In this document: one piece after another, positions 28,775-37,690 of the stretch
How positions within the stretch are numbered: position 1 is the first letter of the stretch
Layout: each line of letters opens with the position of its first letter
DNA from: Candidatus Flexifilum affinis
GTDB taxonomy: Bacteria; Chloroflexota; Anaerolineae; Aggregatilineales; Phototrophicaceae
Length of the DNA: 64,000 bases
Direction: 5' to 3'
NCBI GenBank assembly: GCA_016713325.1
Contig: JADJPJ010000031.1
Span: 1-64,000 of the forward strand
Program-made: the position numbers and the translations under genes
Notes under the pieces: generated by a model
Seen by the model: the letters and a program-made list of their open reading frames with translations, nothing else
What the model was told of the DNA's origin: nothing
The model's database searches: none

Positions 28775-29929
28775 ATGACCACGCTAAGAAGAATTACCCT
28801 TTTGCTCCTCACGCTGCTGGTCACCGTGCTGCTTTCGACGGCACTGGTCACAGCCCAGGATGAACCCGCTTTTACCGTCGGCGCGACGGTGCCGACGCTG
28901 GACGCCCAATTCTGGAATCAATATGTGGCCTTCATGCAGGAAGGCGCGGACGCGCTTGGTATTGAACTGATCGTCCTCAATGCCGACAACAACCCCGACG
29001 AGATGGCCTCCAACATTGAAGACCTGATCGCGCGCGGCGTTGACGGCATCATCCACGTGCCCTACTGGAACACCGGCATCAAGGTTCTGAATGACGCAGG
29101 CGCCGCCGGCATCCCCGTCATCATGACCGACGTGTACATTGCAGACATCGCCCCGCAGGATCCGATGTTCCCCGACTACCTGGCTTTCGTCGGCCCCAGC
29201 GATGAGGCCGCGGGCTACGCGATGGCGAACGCGCTGTTCACCGAAATGCGCGCGAAGGGCATGGGCATGGTCGTCGGCGTCGTCGATGGCACTCCGGGCA
29301 CTTCGGTCGCGATCGACCGCCGCAAGGGCTTTGACCGGGCGCTGGCGGAAAACCCGGACGTCACGCTGGCCGGTTCCGTGACGGGCAACTTCGTCCGTGA
29401 CGAATCGCAGACGGCTTTCGAGTCGCTCTATCAGGGAAACCCCGAAATCGAAGGCGTGTGGGCGGCGAACGGCGGCACGGCCACGGGCGTAATGGCGGCG
29501 TTGGTGAACGCCGACAAGGTGCCGGGTGAAGATGTGCTGGTCGTCGGCATGGACCTCAACCCCGAAAACGTGGACGCCGTCGAAGCAGGCAACCTGCTGT
29601 TCGACATTGGCGGTCACTGGCTCCAGGGCGGTTTCGCGCTGGTCATGATGTACGACCATCTGAATGGTCTGCCGATTGCCCCCGAAGAAGCGAGCGTCAA
29701 GCTCGACCTGCTGCCACTGACCCAGGATCTCGTCGCGCAGTTCCGCGAAGACTTCCCCGAAGGCGTGCCGGCATATGACTTCGTTGAGCGTTCCCGCGTC
29801 AACAATCCGGATGCCCCGGCGGCGACCTTCGAGCTGGCTTACAGCGTCGAACTGACCGAACTGCTCGGCGTTCCGATTGAAGACATCATGCTCGATCCGT
29901 CGGACATGGAAGCAGAAGCAAGCAGCTAG
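28775..29929 (+). CDS. Sugar ABC importer substrate-binding protein (RbsB/type 1 periplasmic family)
   Basis: A 384-residue exported sugar-binding protein. ATG 28775 is preceded by GGAG at 7 bp; the frame is open upstream but has no signal peptide there. A signal peptide (RITLLLLTLLVTVLLSTALV, ending at TAQ|D) is followed by a peripla_BP_4 fold: GATVPTLDAQFWNQYVAFMQ, NADNNPDEMASNIEDLIARG (strand-helix repeats with the DGII segment) and VVDGTPGTSVAIDRRKGF. There is no lipobox cysteine. It precedes the ATPase and permease of the same importer, with a stable hairpin in the gap. Confidence 0.92.
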   Translation: MTTLRRITLLLLTLLVTVLLSTALVTAQDEPAFTVGATVPTLDAQFWNQYVAFMQEGADALGIELIVLNADNNPDEMASNIEDLIARGVDGIIHVPYWNTGIKVLNDAGAAGIPVIMTDVYIADIAPQDPMFPDYLAFVGPSDEAAGYAMANALFTEMRAKGMGMVVGVVDGTPGTSVAIDRRKGFDRALAENPDVTLAGSVTGNFVRDESQTAFESLYQGNPEIEGVWAANGGTATGVMAALVNADKVPGEDVLVVGMDLNPENVDAVEAGNLLFDIGGHWLQGGFALVMMYDHLNGLPIAPEEASVKLDLLPLTQDLVAQFREDFPEGVPAYDFVERSRVNNPDAPAATFELAYSVELTELLGVPIEDIMLDPSDMEAEASS

Positions 29930-29950
29930 GCGAAAGCACTGGAAACACAA

Positions 29951-29979
29951 GGGCAGCAGAGCCGAGCGCTCTGCTGCCC
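29951..29979 (+). promoter_or_regulatory. Intercistronic hairpin after the binding-protein gene
   Basis: A perfect 12-bp stem, GGGCAGCAGAGC pairing with GCTCTGCTGCCC over a 5-nt loop, lies 21 nt after the binding-protein stop and before the ATPase start. No U-run follows, so it is read as a stability/partial-attenuation element giving excess binding protein. Confidence 0.7.
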
Positions 29980-29999
29980 AGCTTGAGGAAGAAATCGTC

Positions 30000-31478
30000 A
30001 TGCCGCTGGTCGCAGAACACCTCTATAAATCGTTTGGCGCTACCCAGGCCCTGAGCGACGTTTCCATCAGACTGCATTCAGGCAAAGTGCATGCACTGGT
30101 CGGCGAGAATGGCGCGGGGAAATCGACCTTATTCAAAGCTTGCGCCGGGGCACACCGCCCCGATAAAGGCAGCATGACTTTCGACGAACAGCCCTTCGCG
30201 CCGCGCAACCTACGCGAAGCGCAGGCCCGCGGCGTTGCCCTAGTTTTTCAAGAAATCACGATCAATTTTGCGCTCGGCATCGCCGAAAATATCTTCATTG
30301 ACCGTATGAGTCAGTTTTCCGGGTTCATGGGGATCAGCGGGTGGAAGAACCTGCGCGCCGAAGCGCAGCGGATACTCGACGAGATCGGGGCGCAAATTTC
30401 CGTCAAGGACCATCTTGACCAACTTGACCTTGGTCAGCTCAAAATTCTGGAAGTCGCGCGCGCTCTGTCCTATCGTCCGCGCGTTTTGCTCCTTGACGAA
30501 TCGACGGCGTTCCTGAGCACCGTGGAAATCGATGCGCTGTTCCGCGTCATCGAAACGCTCAAAGGCCAGGACATCGCTATCGGCTATATTTCGCATCACC
30601 TGGAAGAACTCGAAAAGATCGCGGACGAAATTACCATCCTCAAGGATGGCGGTTGGGTAGGTACCTACCCCGTGGGAGAGATCAGCGAAGATGAGATCAA
30701 AGCCCTGATGGTGGGGCGAGATCTCGGGCATAACCTGTATCCGCCATCCCGTCCGACCCAGCACAAAGACACTGTGTTGAAATTAGTCAACGTGCGGGCT
30801 AGCGGGCTTGAGCCGATGACGTTGGATCTTCGCCAGGGCGAAATCCTCGGCATTGGTGGTCTGAAGGGTGCGGGCGGTGAAACCTTGCTCAGCTTGATCA
30901 ACGGGGACGTCCACCTGCAAGGCGGCTCGATGCAAATCGAGGACCGACCGTATCGCCCGATCAACCCGAGCCACGCATGGCAGCATGGCATTGCGTACCT
31001 TCCCGGCGACCGCACAGGCGAGGGCCTGATCCTTGATTTCACGGTGCAGGACAACCTGGTGATGGCGAGCATTCCGCAGCGCAGGCTACTCGTGGACCGC
31101 GGCGTCGAGAAGAAGATGGTCGAGGCGTTGATCAGCGCCCTTCAGATCAAGACGCCGAGCCCGCGCGCCATCTGCAGTTCACTCAGCGGCGGTAATCTGC
31201 AAAAGGTGGTCATGGGCAAGTGCATGGCCGCGCAGCCCAAAGTGCTGCTGCTGAACAACCCCACCCGCGGCATCGACGTCGGAGCGCGCGCGCAGATCTA
31301 CCAGATCATCCGCGAACAAGTCGCCCAGGGGTTATGTGCCGTGCTCCTGAGTGAAGACCTTCCCGAACTGCTTGGCATGAGCGACCGGCTTGTGGTCATG
31401 CGCAAAGGCTGCATCAGCCAGATCTTTGATCGCGAGCACAAGCCAAGCGAAGAAGATGTGATCACGTACATGATTTAG
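30000..31478 (+). CDS. Sugar ABC importer ATPase, two-domain RbsA-type
   Basis: A 492-residue protein with two tandem ATPase domains, as usual for ribose-type importers. Domain 1 has Walker A GENGAGKST (about residues 37-45) and Walker B VLLLDESTAF, with the degenerate signature LDLGQLKILEVARAL instead of LSGGQ. Domain 2 has a degenerate Walker A GLKGAGGET, a proper LSGGNLQKVVMGK signature and VLLLNNPTRGIDVGARAQIY. This asymmetry is normal for RbsA. The ATG at 30000 follows a GAGGAAG ribosome binding site. Confidence 0.92.
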   Translation: MPLVAEHLYKSFGATQALSDVSIRLHSGKVHALVGENGAGKSTLFKACAGAHRPDKGSMTFDEQPFAPRNLREAQARGVALVFQEITINFALGIAENIFIDRMSQFSGFMGISGWKNLRAEAQRILDEIGAQISVKDHLDQLDLGQLKILEVARALSYRPRVLLLDESTAFLSTVEIDALFRVIETLKGQDIAIGYISHHLEELEKIADEITILKDGGWVGTYPVGEISEDEIKALMVGRDLGHNLYPPSRPTQHKDTVLKLVNVRASGLEPMTLDLRQGEILGIGGLKGAGGETLLSLINGDVHLQGGSMQIEDRPYRPINPSHAWQHGIAYLPGDRTGEGLILDFTVQDNLVMASIPQRRLLVDRGVEKKMVEALISALQIKTPSPRAICSSLSGGNLQKVVMGKCMAAQPKVLLLNNPTRGIDVGARAQIYQIIREQVAQGLCAVLLSEDLPELLGMSDRLVVMRKGCISQIFDREHKPSEEDVITYMI

Positions 31479-31505
31479 GTCAGCAACCGTTGTAAAGGTG
31501 CGCCG

Positions 31506-32483
31506 ATGGAACTTAACAAGAACACTTCCGCCTTGCCCAGTGGGCTGCGACTGCCGCGGTTTTCGGTGCAGACCTACTTTCCGGTCTTGCTTCTGGTTGT
31601 GCTCTGTGCCGTGTTCGGATCCCAATCCGACCGTTTCCTCACCTCACAGAACTTCGCCATCGTCTTGCAGCAAACCGTCGTTCTGCTGGTCGTCGCCCTG
31701 GGCATGACCTTCGTCATCATCGCCGGGTCCATCGATCTATCGGTTGGCTCGATCGTGGCCCTGTCCTCGCTCATGGCCGCCTCCGCATCCCAACAACTCG
31801 GCGTGTGGGCCATCATCCCAGCAGCGATCGTCGGCACCCTGGGCGGCCTGCTCAACGGCCTGATCTTCGCCAAAGGCAAAGTGCCGTCGTTCATGGTCAC
31901 CCTGGGCACGTTGGTGGCTTTCCGCGGCATCGTACTCTTTTTCACGCGCGGCGCCCCGGTTGAAATCACCAACCGGGAGTTTCTGTTCGTGTTTTCTGGT
32001 CGCACCGGCGGCATTCCCAACTCGGCCATTTTCGCGGCCATCCTGGTGATCATCACCTACGTCATCCTCAACCACACGGTGTTCGGACGGCACATCCGCG
32101 CCATCGGCGGCGGTGAGCGCGTGGCGGTGCTGACTGGGATCAAGGTCGAGCGCGTCAAGCTCCTCATGTTCACGCTGCTCGGTCTGCTGTGCGGCATCGG
32201 CGGCCTGCTGCAGAGCGCACGCGTCTACGCGGCGACGGCCCAGCTTGGTGTCGGGCTGGAACTGGACGTGATCGCCGCAGTGGTCGTCGGCGGCACGCCG
32301 CTGACCGGCGGTGTGGGCAGCATTCAGGGCACGATCCTGGGCGCGTTCATCACCACCATCCTGAGCAATGGCATGAATATGATGGGCGTCGATCCATACT
32401 TGCAGAACATCGTGCAGGGCATCGTGCTCGTCCTGGCCGTGTTCATCACGATCGACCGCTCGAAGATCGGCATTATCAAATAA
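31506..32483 (+). CDS. Sugar ABC importer permease, RbsC-type
   Basis: A 325-residue membrane protein of the RbsC/BPD_transp_2 family with about ten hydrophobic segments. Family landmarks are VALGMTFVIIAGSIDLSVGS (about 65-85), GLLNGLIFAKGKVPSFMVTL, and RHIRAIGGGERVAVLTGIKV. It forms the channel for the preceding ATPase and binding protein. It starts 27 nt after the ATPase gene and ends 18 nt before dhaK. Confidence 0.92.
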   Translation: MELNKNTSALPSGLRLPRFSVQTYFPVLLLVVLCAVFGSQSDRFLTSQNFAIVLQQTVVLLVVALGMTFVIIAGSIDLSVGSIVALSSLMAASASQQLGVWAIIPAAIVGTLGGLLNGLIFAKGKVPSFMVTLGTLVAFRGIVLFFTRGAPVEITNREFLFVFSGRTGGIPNSAIFAAILVIITYVILNHTVFGRHIRAIGGGERVAVLTGIKVERVKLLMFTLLGLLCGIGGLLQSARVYAATAQLGVGLELDVIAAVVVGGTPLTGGVGSIQGTILGAFITTILSNGMNMMGVDPYLQNIVQGIVLVLAVFITIDRSKIGIIK

Positions 32484-32501
32484 TACCTAAGGGAATCGAC
32501 A

Positions 32502-33506
32502 ATGCAGCGTCTGATCAATGACCCGAACCATGTCGTCGAGGACATGTTGCTAGGCTTCGTCAAAAGCCATCCCGCCCTGGTGGTTGCGACCAGCAATCCG
32601 CGTGTCTTGAAGTACGCGCAGGCGCCAGTAGCCGGCAAGGTGGGTGTAGTGACCGGTGGCGGTTCCGGTCACAAACCGGCCTTCATCGGTTACATCGGCA
32701 AGTACATGGTCGACGCGGTGGCGGTCGGCGAAATTTTCACGTCGCCGTCAGCCCAGGCCTTCTATGACGCCTTCAAAGCGGCGGACGGCGGGGCCGGCGT
32801 TGCCTGCCTGTATGGAAACTATGCCGGCGACAACATGAACGTCAAGCTGGCGCGCCGCATGGCGGAAAAAGAAGGCATTCGCGTCGAAACGGTAGTCGCC
32901 AATGACGATGTTCCCTCGGCGCCGCTGGCGGAACGCGGCAAGCGGCGCGGCGTCGCCGGCGAGGTGCTGATGTGGAAAATCGGCGGGGCCAAAGCCGCAC
33001 TCGGCGGTTCGCTCGACGAGGTGATCGGGGCGGCCCAGAAAGCTATCGACAACACGCGTAGTATCGGCATCGGCCTGACGCCCTGCACCATCCCTGCGGT
33101 CGGCAAACCAAACTTTGCGATTGAAGAAGGCAAGATGGAACTCGGCATCGGGCATCACGGCGAACCAGGGATCCAGGTCACCGATCTGAAATCGGCGGAC
33201 GAGATCGCGCGCATGATGGTCGACATTGTGCTGCCCGACCTGCCCTTCGCCAGCGGCGACGAAGTCGTCGCCCTGATCTCCGGGCTGGGTGCCACGCCGG
33301 TCATGGAACTCTACATCCTGTACAGCAAAGTGTACGATCTGCTGTCGGAAGCAGGCATCAGCGTCTACCGTCCCTACATCGGCAACTACTTCACCTCGCT
33401 GGAGATGATGGGCGCCACCCTGACGATCATGAAAGTGGACGACGAATTGAAGCCGCTGATCGATCTTGAAGCCGACAGCATGGGGCTTAGACAACTACCG
33501 AGGTAA
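32502..33506 (+). CDS. dhaK: Dihydroxyacetone-kinase-type subunit DhaK, second copy
   Basis: A 334-residue DAK1-domain protein. The substrate loop GGGSGHKPAF (residues 52-61) has lysine where most DhaK proteins, including the copy at 10.5 kb, have glutamate. The aspartate is in YAGDNMN (110) and the covalent-binding histidine is in GIGHHGEPG (H219). It belongs to a sugar-importer operon, and a dhaL starts 2 nt after its stop. Relatives in such operons phosphorylate tetruloses or other ketoses (known for erythrulose kinases); here the substrate is presumably what the importer brings in after isomerisation. Confidence 0.9.
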   Translation: MQRLINDPNHVVEDMLLGFVKSHPALVVATSNPRVLKYAQAPVAGKVGVVTGGGSGHKPAFIGYIGKYMVDAVAVGEIFTSPSAQAFYDAFKAADGGAGVACLYGNYAGDNMNVKLARRMAEKEGIRVETVVANDDVPSAPLAERGKRRGVAGEVLMWKIGGAKAALGGSLDEVIGAAQKAIDNTRSIGIGLTPCTIPAVGKPNFAIEEGKMELGIGHHGEPGIQVTDLKSADEIARMMVDIVLPDLPFASGDEVVALISGLGATPVMELYILYSKVYDLLSEAGISVYRPYIGNYFTSLEMMGATLTIMKVDDELKPLIDLEADSMGLRQLPR

Positions 33507-33508
33507 CT

Positions 33509-34150
33509 ATGGACTCGTTTCCAAGCACACAGGGAAGCGTCGTCATCCGCAATCTCGTCAAGACGATTCAGGACAACGCCACTTATTTGAGCGAACTTGA
33601 CGGCGCCACCGGCGACGGCGATCACGGCATCAACATGAGCAAAGGCTTCGGCCTGGCTCTGGAACGCCTGGACCCGCAGATCGATCTCGCAACCGGCCTG
33701 GATTTGCTGGGCAGCACGCTGCTGACCGAAATTGGCGGGGCGATGGGCCCCCTCTACGGAACCTTGTTTATCAAAATGGCGACGACCTGCCAGGGCAAGG
33801 CCACGATCGACGCCGCCATCTTTGGCGCCATGCTGCACGCGGGGCTGCTCGGCGTGCAGGATCTGGGAGACGCGCAGGTTGGCGACAAAACGTTGATCGA
33901 CACGCTCGCCCCGGCTGAGGCCGCCTGCGCGGCGGCGATCGCCGAAGGCGTTTCCTTTACCGCTGCGTTGCGGCGCATGGCTCAGGCGGCGGAAGCAGGC
34001 AAAGAATCGACCCGCTCGCTGGTCGCCAAGATCGGACGGGCCAGCCGCTTGGGTGAGCGGTCGCGCGGGCACCTGGATGCCGGCGCCACCTCATGCTTCC
34101 TGATCCTGGACTCGCTGGCGACCAGCATGATCACGCTGCTTAACGATTAG
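33509..34150 (+). CDS. dhaL: Dihydroxyacetone-kinase-type subunit DhaL, second copy
   Basis: A 213-residue DAK2-domain, nucleotide-binding subunit. Metal ligands are in GATGDGDHG (residues 32-40), followed by TEIGGAMGPLYGTLF and KTLIDTLAPAEAA; the C-terminus RSRGHLDAGATSCFLILDSL is typical. It is the partner of the DhaK immediately upstream. No DhaM is present in either cluster. It shares length and layout with the 9.8-kb copy but clear sequence divergence shows the two pairs are not a recent duplication. Confidence 0.9.
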   Translation: MDSFPSTQGSVVIRNLVKTIQDNATYLSELDGATGDGDHGINMSKGFGLALERLDPQIDLATGLDLLGSTLLTEIGGAMGPLYGTLFIKMATTCQGKATIDAAIFGAMLHAGLLGVQDLGDAQVGDKTLIDTLAPAEAACAAAIAEGVSFTAALRRMAQAAEAGKESTRSLVAKIGRASRLGERSRGHLDAGATSCFLILDSLATSMITLLND

Positions 34151-34203
34151 ATGCATCTGTCAGTTTGACGGGGCTTGAAAGTGCCACTACAAAGGAGATA
34201 GAC

Positions 34204-35394
34204 ATGGCTATCGCAAATGATCTTGATCGTGCCTTGAACGGGGGTCAGGGCATTCTGCACATGGTTCCCTGTTGGGTTCCCCGCGCATTTGCGGTACCCG
34301 GTAGGCGGCTGCGGCTTGCTGAAGAGGATCTGTACGCGATGGGCACGCATCGCGGCGGGCTGGACGAACGCTGGCTGTGTTCGACCACCCAACCCGCCAA
34401 TGGGCCAGACATGGAACCCGACGAAGGGCTGAGCTTTGCCGTTGCCCCCGATGGCGCCCGCTTCACGCTCAAAGCGGCGGTCGCAGAATCGCCCGCCGCC
34501 GTCATCGGGTCAGCAATGTTCGACAAATATGGACGTTTCCCGACGCTTGGCAAAATGTTTGACAATCAGGGGCCGCTGCCGTTCCATCTCCACCCGCGCG
34601 CGGAACATGCCGCGCTGGTCGGCGAAGCACACAAGCCCGAAGCGTATTATTTCCCGCCGCAGTACAACCCCCGGCTCAACGATTTTCCGTACACGTTTTT
34701 TGGGCTGGAGCCGGGTACCACGAAAGAAGATATTCTGCGCTGCCTGAAAAAGTGGAACCGCGGCGATAACGGGATTATGGACTATTCGAAAGCCTACGTG
34801 TTCCCGGTTGGCACCGGTTGGTTCACGCCGCCTGGCATTCTGCACGCGCCTGGTTCGCTGGTGACCTATGAGATCCAGTGGGGCACCGACACGTTTGCCA
34901 TGTTCCAGTCGATCGTCCAGGGCAAGCTCGTGCCCTACGACCTGCTGGTGAAGGATGTGCCGGCGGACAAGAAGCAGGATCTGGACTTCGTGATCGAACT
35001 GATCGATTGGGAAGCCAACGTGAACCCCAATCTCCGGCAGACGCACTTCCTGCCCGGCAAAGTCAGCGAGTGCGGCGACGGCTGGGAAGACAAATGGATC
35101 ATCTACGGGCTGTCGCTGGGCGAAGACGTCTTCAGCGCCAAGCAGATCACCGTCCAACCGGGCGCTAAGGCGACAATCACGGATCCCGGCGCCTGCGGCG
35201 TCATCGCGGTGCAGGGCCGCGGCAAGATTGGCGTGCATCCGGTTGAGACGCCAACTTTCATGCGCTTCGGCGAAGTCACGCTGGACGAATACTTCGTGAC
35301 CTATGAAGCGGCTCGGAGCAGCTACGTCGTCGAAAACAACGGCACCGAACCGCTGGTCCTGCTGCGCCACTTCGGCCCGGACTGCCAGGCATAG
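34204..35394 (+). CDS. Cupin protein, mannose-6-phosphate-isomerase-like
   Basis: A 396-residue protein starting at ATG 34204 behind an ideal AAGGAG site. The central double-stranded beta-helix carries a metal site, PFHLHPRAEHA (about residues 133-143), and a later histidine in TPPGILHAPGSL (about 213-224), as in cupin-type sugar (phosphate) isomerases. A second, metal-free jelly roll appears at the C-terminus (EVTLDEYFVTYEAARSSYVV). As last gene of the importer-kinase operon it probably isomerises the imported aldose or its phosphate to the ketose form. Function is inferred; homologues are generally uncharacterised. Confidence 0.75.
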   Translation: MAIANDLDRALNGGQGILHMVPCWVPRAFAVPGRRLRLAEEDLYAMGTHRGGLDERWLCSTTQPANGPDMEPDEGLSFAVAPDGARFTLKAAVAESPAAVIGSAMFDKYGRFPTLGKMFDNQGPLPFHLHPRAEHAALVGEAHKPEAYYFPPQYNPRLNDFPYTFFGLEPGTTKEDILRCLKKWNRGDNGIMDYSKAYVFPVGTGWFTPPGILHAPGSLVTYEIQWGTDTFAMFQSIVQGKLVPYDLLVKDVPADKKQDLDFVIELIDWEANVNPNLRQTHFLPGKVSECGDGWEDKWIIYGLSLGEDVFSAKQITVQPGAKATITDPGACGVIAVQGRGKIGVHPVETPTFMRFGEVTLDEYFVTYEAARSSYVVENNGTEPLVLLRHFGPDCQA

Positions 35395-35532
35395 TCCGGC
35401 TCGCGGAGGCGCAGTAAACGGGAACAGTTGACAATTCGAACGATGCTTTCGCACCCTGGTCGCAGTCGAAAGAGGCGTTCGCCTGCCCCAAATACTATCC
35501 AAGGGGTGAATGAAGCCAAGATCTCGTCCTAA

Positions 35533-35565
35533 CACCCTGCTCTCAGCAGGGTGCTTTCTTGTTGT
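35533..35565 (+). terminator. Intrinsic terminator of the sugar operon
   Basis: An 8-bp stem (CACCCTGC/GCAGGGTG) with loop TCTCA is followed directly by CTTTCTTGTTGTT. It lies 139 nt after the cupin stop, with no gene between. Confidence 0.8.
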
Positions 35566-35635
35566 TCCTGAACCTCAAATGACCTGCGGCACCACCCGGC
35601 GCCGCAGGTCGCGCACGGTCAATAGATGGTCCTGT

Positions 35636-35716
35636 GCCGGCTACTTACGTCATCCGAGCCAGACTCTCCGCTCAGGCAGCCCATTGGTAGTCATGATGCA
35701 AACTACCGAGAAGCAG
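35636..35716 (-). pseudogene. IS481-like transposase C-terminal relic
   Basis: On the minus strand one frame reads ILLLGSLHHDYQWAA then stop, matching the C-terminus of the transposase fragment at 61.4 kb (FPVLGGLHHDYRRSA). The flanking DNA (GGCTACTTACGTCATCCGAG) also aligns with GGCTACCTATCGCATCTGAG at 61337. Everything upstream in that gene is missing; it ends where the MITE-like element begins. Confidence 0.55.
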
Positions 35717-35869
35717 GATGCTGTGGGGATACTTACGCCATCTATGTTGGTGTGCGATTCTTCTGGTACTTCTCCCCGACGAGCTTCCTGACATCGTGGC
35801 CTTTTCCTGAGGAAACACTGCAAATCATCACGAGAAAGTTGGGTCACGATGTCGATAAGTTGTTTTGGG

Positions 35870-37265
35870 TGTATGGTTTTTCTGGTATAGCTCCGGGAAA
35901 CGCTTCCTGACATCGTGACCCGTTAAGATCCTGCCCTCAACAAGTTGGGAGGGCAGGAATGGAACTGGAATGGGAGTTGGATCGGGTTCAGTTGTTTCAG
36001 TTGCGGCGTTCGCATCCAGACTGGACCATGTGCATCTGGCACAGGAACTCAAACGGGTCTGAGCTGGGTCAAGAAGTGGCTCAGCGCTTTCGAGAAACGG
36101 GACAACCGACGCTGGCGATGTTCAAGAGCCGTTCGCGTGCCCCTCTGGAACGGGCGTTTCGGGTCCGCCGTTGTGCGGGATGCCATTCTCAGTCTGCGCG
36201 ATGAGCTTAAAGCGAGCTATGGGCGGGTCGTGGGGGCGAAGCCAATCCTCTATCACCTCCACCGTGATCCGGTCCTACGCCAACGGGCTGTGTATCTGCC
36301 CCGCTCCACGCGTACCATCTGGCAGATCCTGAAGGAAGGAGGACGTATTCCAACGCGCATCCGCCAACATCTTCCCCTTGAGCGGCCTGAACCACTGAGC
36401 CATTGGGAGATGGATTTCGGACAGATCGGTAGTACCTTCGAATTTCTGACGGTGGTGGATCGGGGACTTCGTTCTGGTTGAAACGGACCCAGCCGCACTC
36501 AACGCCGAAACCGCCCTGCTGGCGGTGGCGCAGCTGCTGCTCATGGTCGGCTTGCCGCTCAAACTGCGCTTTGACAACGACCCGGCTTGTGGGTAATTGG
36601 CTGACCGACGGCTATCCGTCGCCGCTGATGCGTTTCCTGCTCTGCCTCGGGGTCGAGCCCGATATCGTTGAACCGGGCAAGCCCACACAAGCCGTTTGCC
36701 GAGCGCTCGGTACGGACGCTCAAACACGAATGCCTCTGGCTGACCCGCCTGCGGATTGGCTGGACGCGGCGGGGATATTGGATACCTATCGTTCCTTCTA
36801 CAACGCGGCCAACCAGTCGCTGGCTTGCTGGCAACCGCCCGCCTGAGGCGTTCCCGCTGCTGCCTATCCTGCCGCTCGTGCCCGAGCAGATTGACCCGGA
36901 CGCCTGGCTGACCCACTATCATGGCGTCTATTTCGCCGTCGTGTCGGACGCAGGGCATGATCTCCGTGGGACGGCACGACTACTATGTCGGTTATGCCGC
37001 GGGAACACGGGTGGGCGTTCTGTTGGATGCTGAGCGAAGGTGTTTACGTTCTCCAGCGCGGCATCGTTCTGTGCGAAAGAGATCAAGGGTTAGTCGGACA
37101 TTCGCTTGCCTTCCAACCCTACCTGCAGCACATGCTCGAGCAAGCGCGCACGACCGAAGAAGCTGACTTCACCTCGCATTTCCGACCAACACCTTGGATA
37201 GTTGATCTTCCTCGCACAGGTCCATGTCAGGAAGCGTTTCCGAGCTATACCAGAAAAACCATACA
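35870..37265 (+). mobile_element. 1.4-kb insertion sequence with inverted repeats and 8-bp target duplication
   Basis: The ends are TGTATGGTTTTTCTGGTATA on the left and its inverse (TATACCAGAAAAACCATACA) on the right. The repeat continues inward as GCTCCGGGAAACGCTTCC / GGAAGCGTTTCCGAGC, with a 1-2 nt difference. Direct repeats GTTTTGGG at 35862-35869 and 37266-37273 are the target-site duplication. Inside is one frame-broken integrase-core transposase gene. Total length 1396 bp. The same terminal sequence occurs alone at 61268, so the family has moved more than once here. Confidence 0.85.
35959..37030 (+). pseudogene. Integrase-core (DDE) transposase of the nested IS, frame-broken
   Basis: Transposase of roughly 350 codons read from ATG 35959 with at least four frame changes (near 36050, 36470, 36590 and 36690). 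An N-terminal HTH-like part (SWVKKWLSAFEKRD) is followed by the catalytic core: first Asp in HWEMDFGQIG (36405), second in LRFDNDP (36565), Glu in the frame reading FAERSVRTLKHECL (36700). The C-terminus includes PEQIDPDAWLTHYHGVYF. It resembles IS481-type enzymes. Inactive as read, so the element would need a transposase in trans. Confidence 0.7.
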
Positions 37266-37690
37266 GTTTTGGGAGATGAACCAGAAGAATCGTACAATAC
37301 ACATCCGAGTTCGATACGCCTCGAAACACCGGTACAATACCCCGTTGCAATTGATGACCATCCTCCAATGAGAACAGTCGATGCCATTTCAATTCCTGCG
37401 CGAAACGCTGCTTCAAAGGCTTGGCCTTGATCCGGTTTAGTTGGAGGAAAGAAGTGAGACAACAGCAGGAATCGCGCCGCTGGAAGCCGAAGACCCTGCG
37501 GCGACTGTGCGCACTGCCAAGCCGGGTTACTTCCCAGAAATACTCACCGATGCTGAGCCGGCATCCTGATGGGATTCGAACCTACTCAGGCAAGAGAAAA
37601 GCCCTGACAGGCACTTTGTCAGGGTGTTTTTCGGCTGGTGAGGACCTGAGGGGCTTCGTTCCGTTTCCTAGTCAGACGAGGTGGTTCGCG
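37266..37690. other. Intergenic region between the nested IS and the small HTH gene
   Basis: No intact gene. It contains the right end of the MITE-like element (to 37296), a stretch near 37576 whose complement resembles a tRNA T-arm (no cloverleaf can be built, see rejected items), and a terminator at 37602. The rest shows no recognisable structure. Confidence 0.5.
37602..37631. terminator. Bidirectional intrinsic terminator
   Basis: The stem CCCTGACA/TGTCAGGG with a 7-nt loop is followed by TGTTTTT on the + strand and by GCTTTTCTC on the - strand. On the minus strand it lies 230 nt downstream of the hypothetical gene at 37861-38481 and would end the zinc-operon transcripts. Confidence 0.7.

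Larger units (their letters stand above)
35751..37296. mobile_element. MITE-like element, split by a nested IS
   Basis: The left end TGTGCGATTCTTCTGGTACT (35751) is matched in inverse by CCAGAAGAATCGTACA (37281-37296). Without the IS inserted between 35870 and 37265, and one copy of its duplicated target, the element is only about 142 bp and has no coding capacity. Its termini resemble those of the inserted IS (both contain TTCTGGTA and GCTTCCTGACATCGTG), so it is probably a deletion derivative of the same IS group. Confidence 0.6.

Noticed and set aside
28784..30001. 405-codon open frame on the minus strand
   Set aside because: Antisense to the sugar-binding-protein gene, which has a signal peptide, ribosome binding site and operon context.
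37560..37600. tRNA-like T-arm on the minus strand (GGTTCGAATCCC)
   Set aside because: The T-stem has a mismatch, the 3' end is not CCA-like, and no matching acceptor, D- or anticodon arm can be drawn within 75-90 nt. At most a tRNA 3' fragment left by an integration event.
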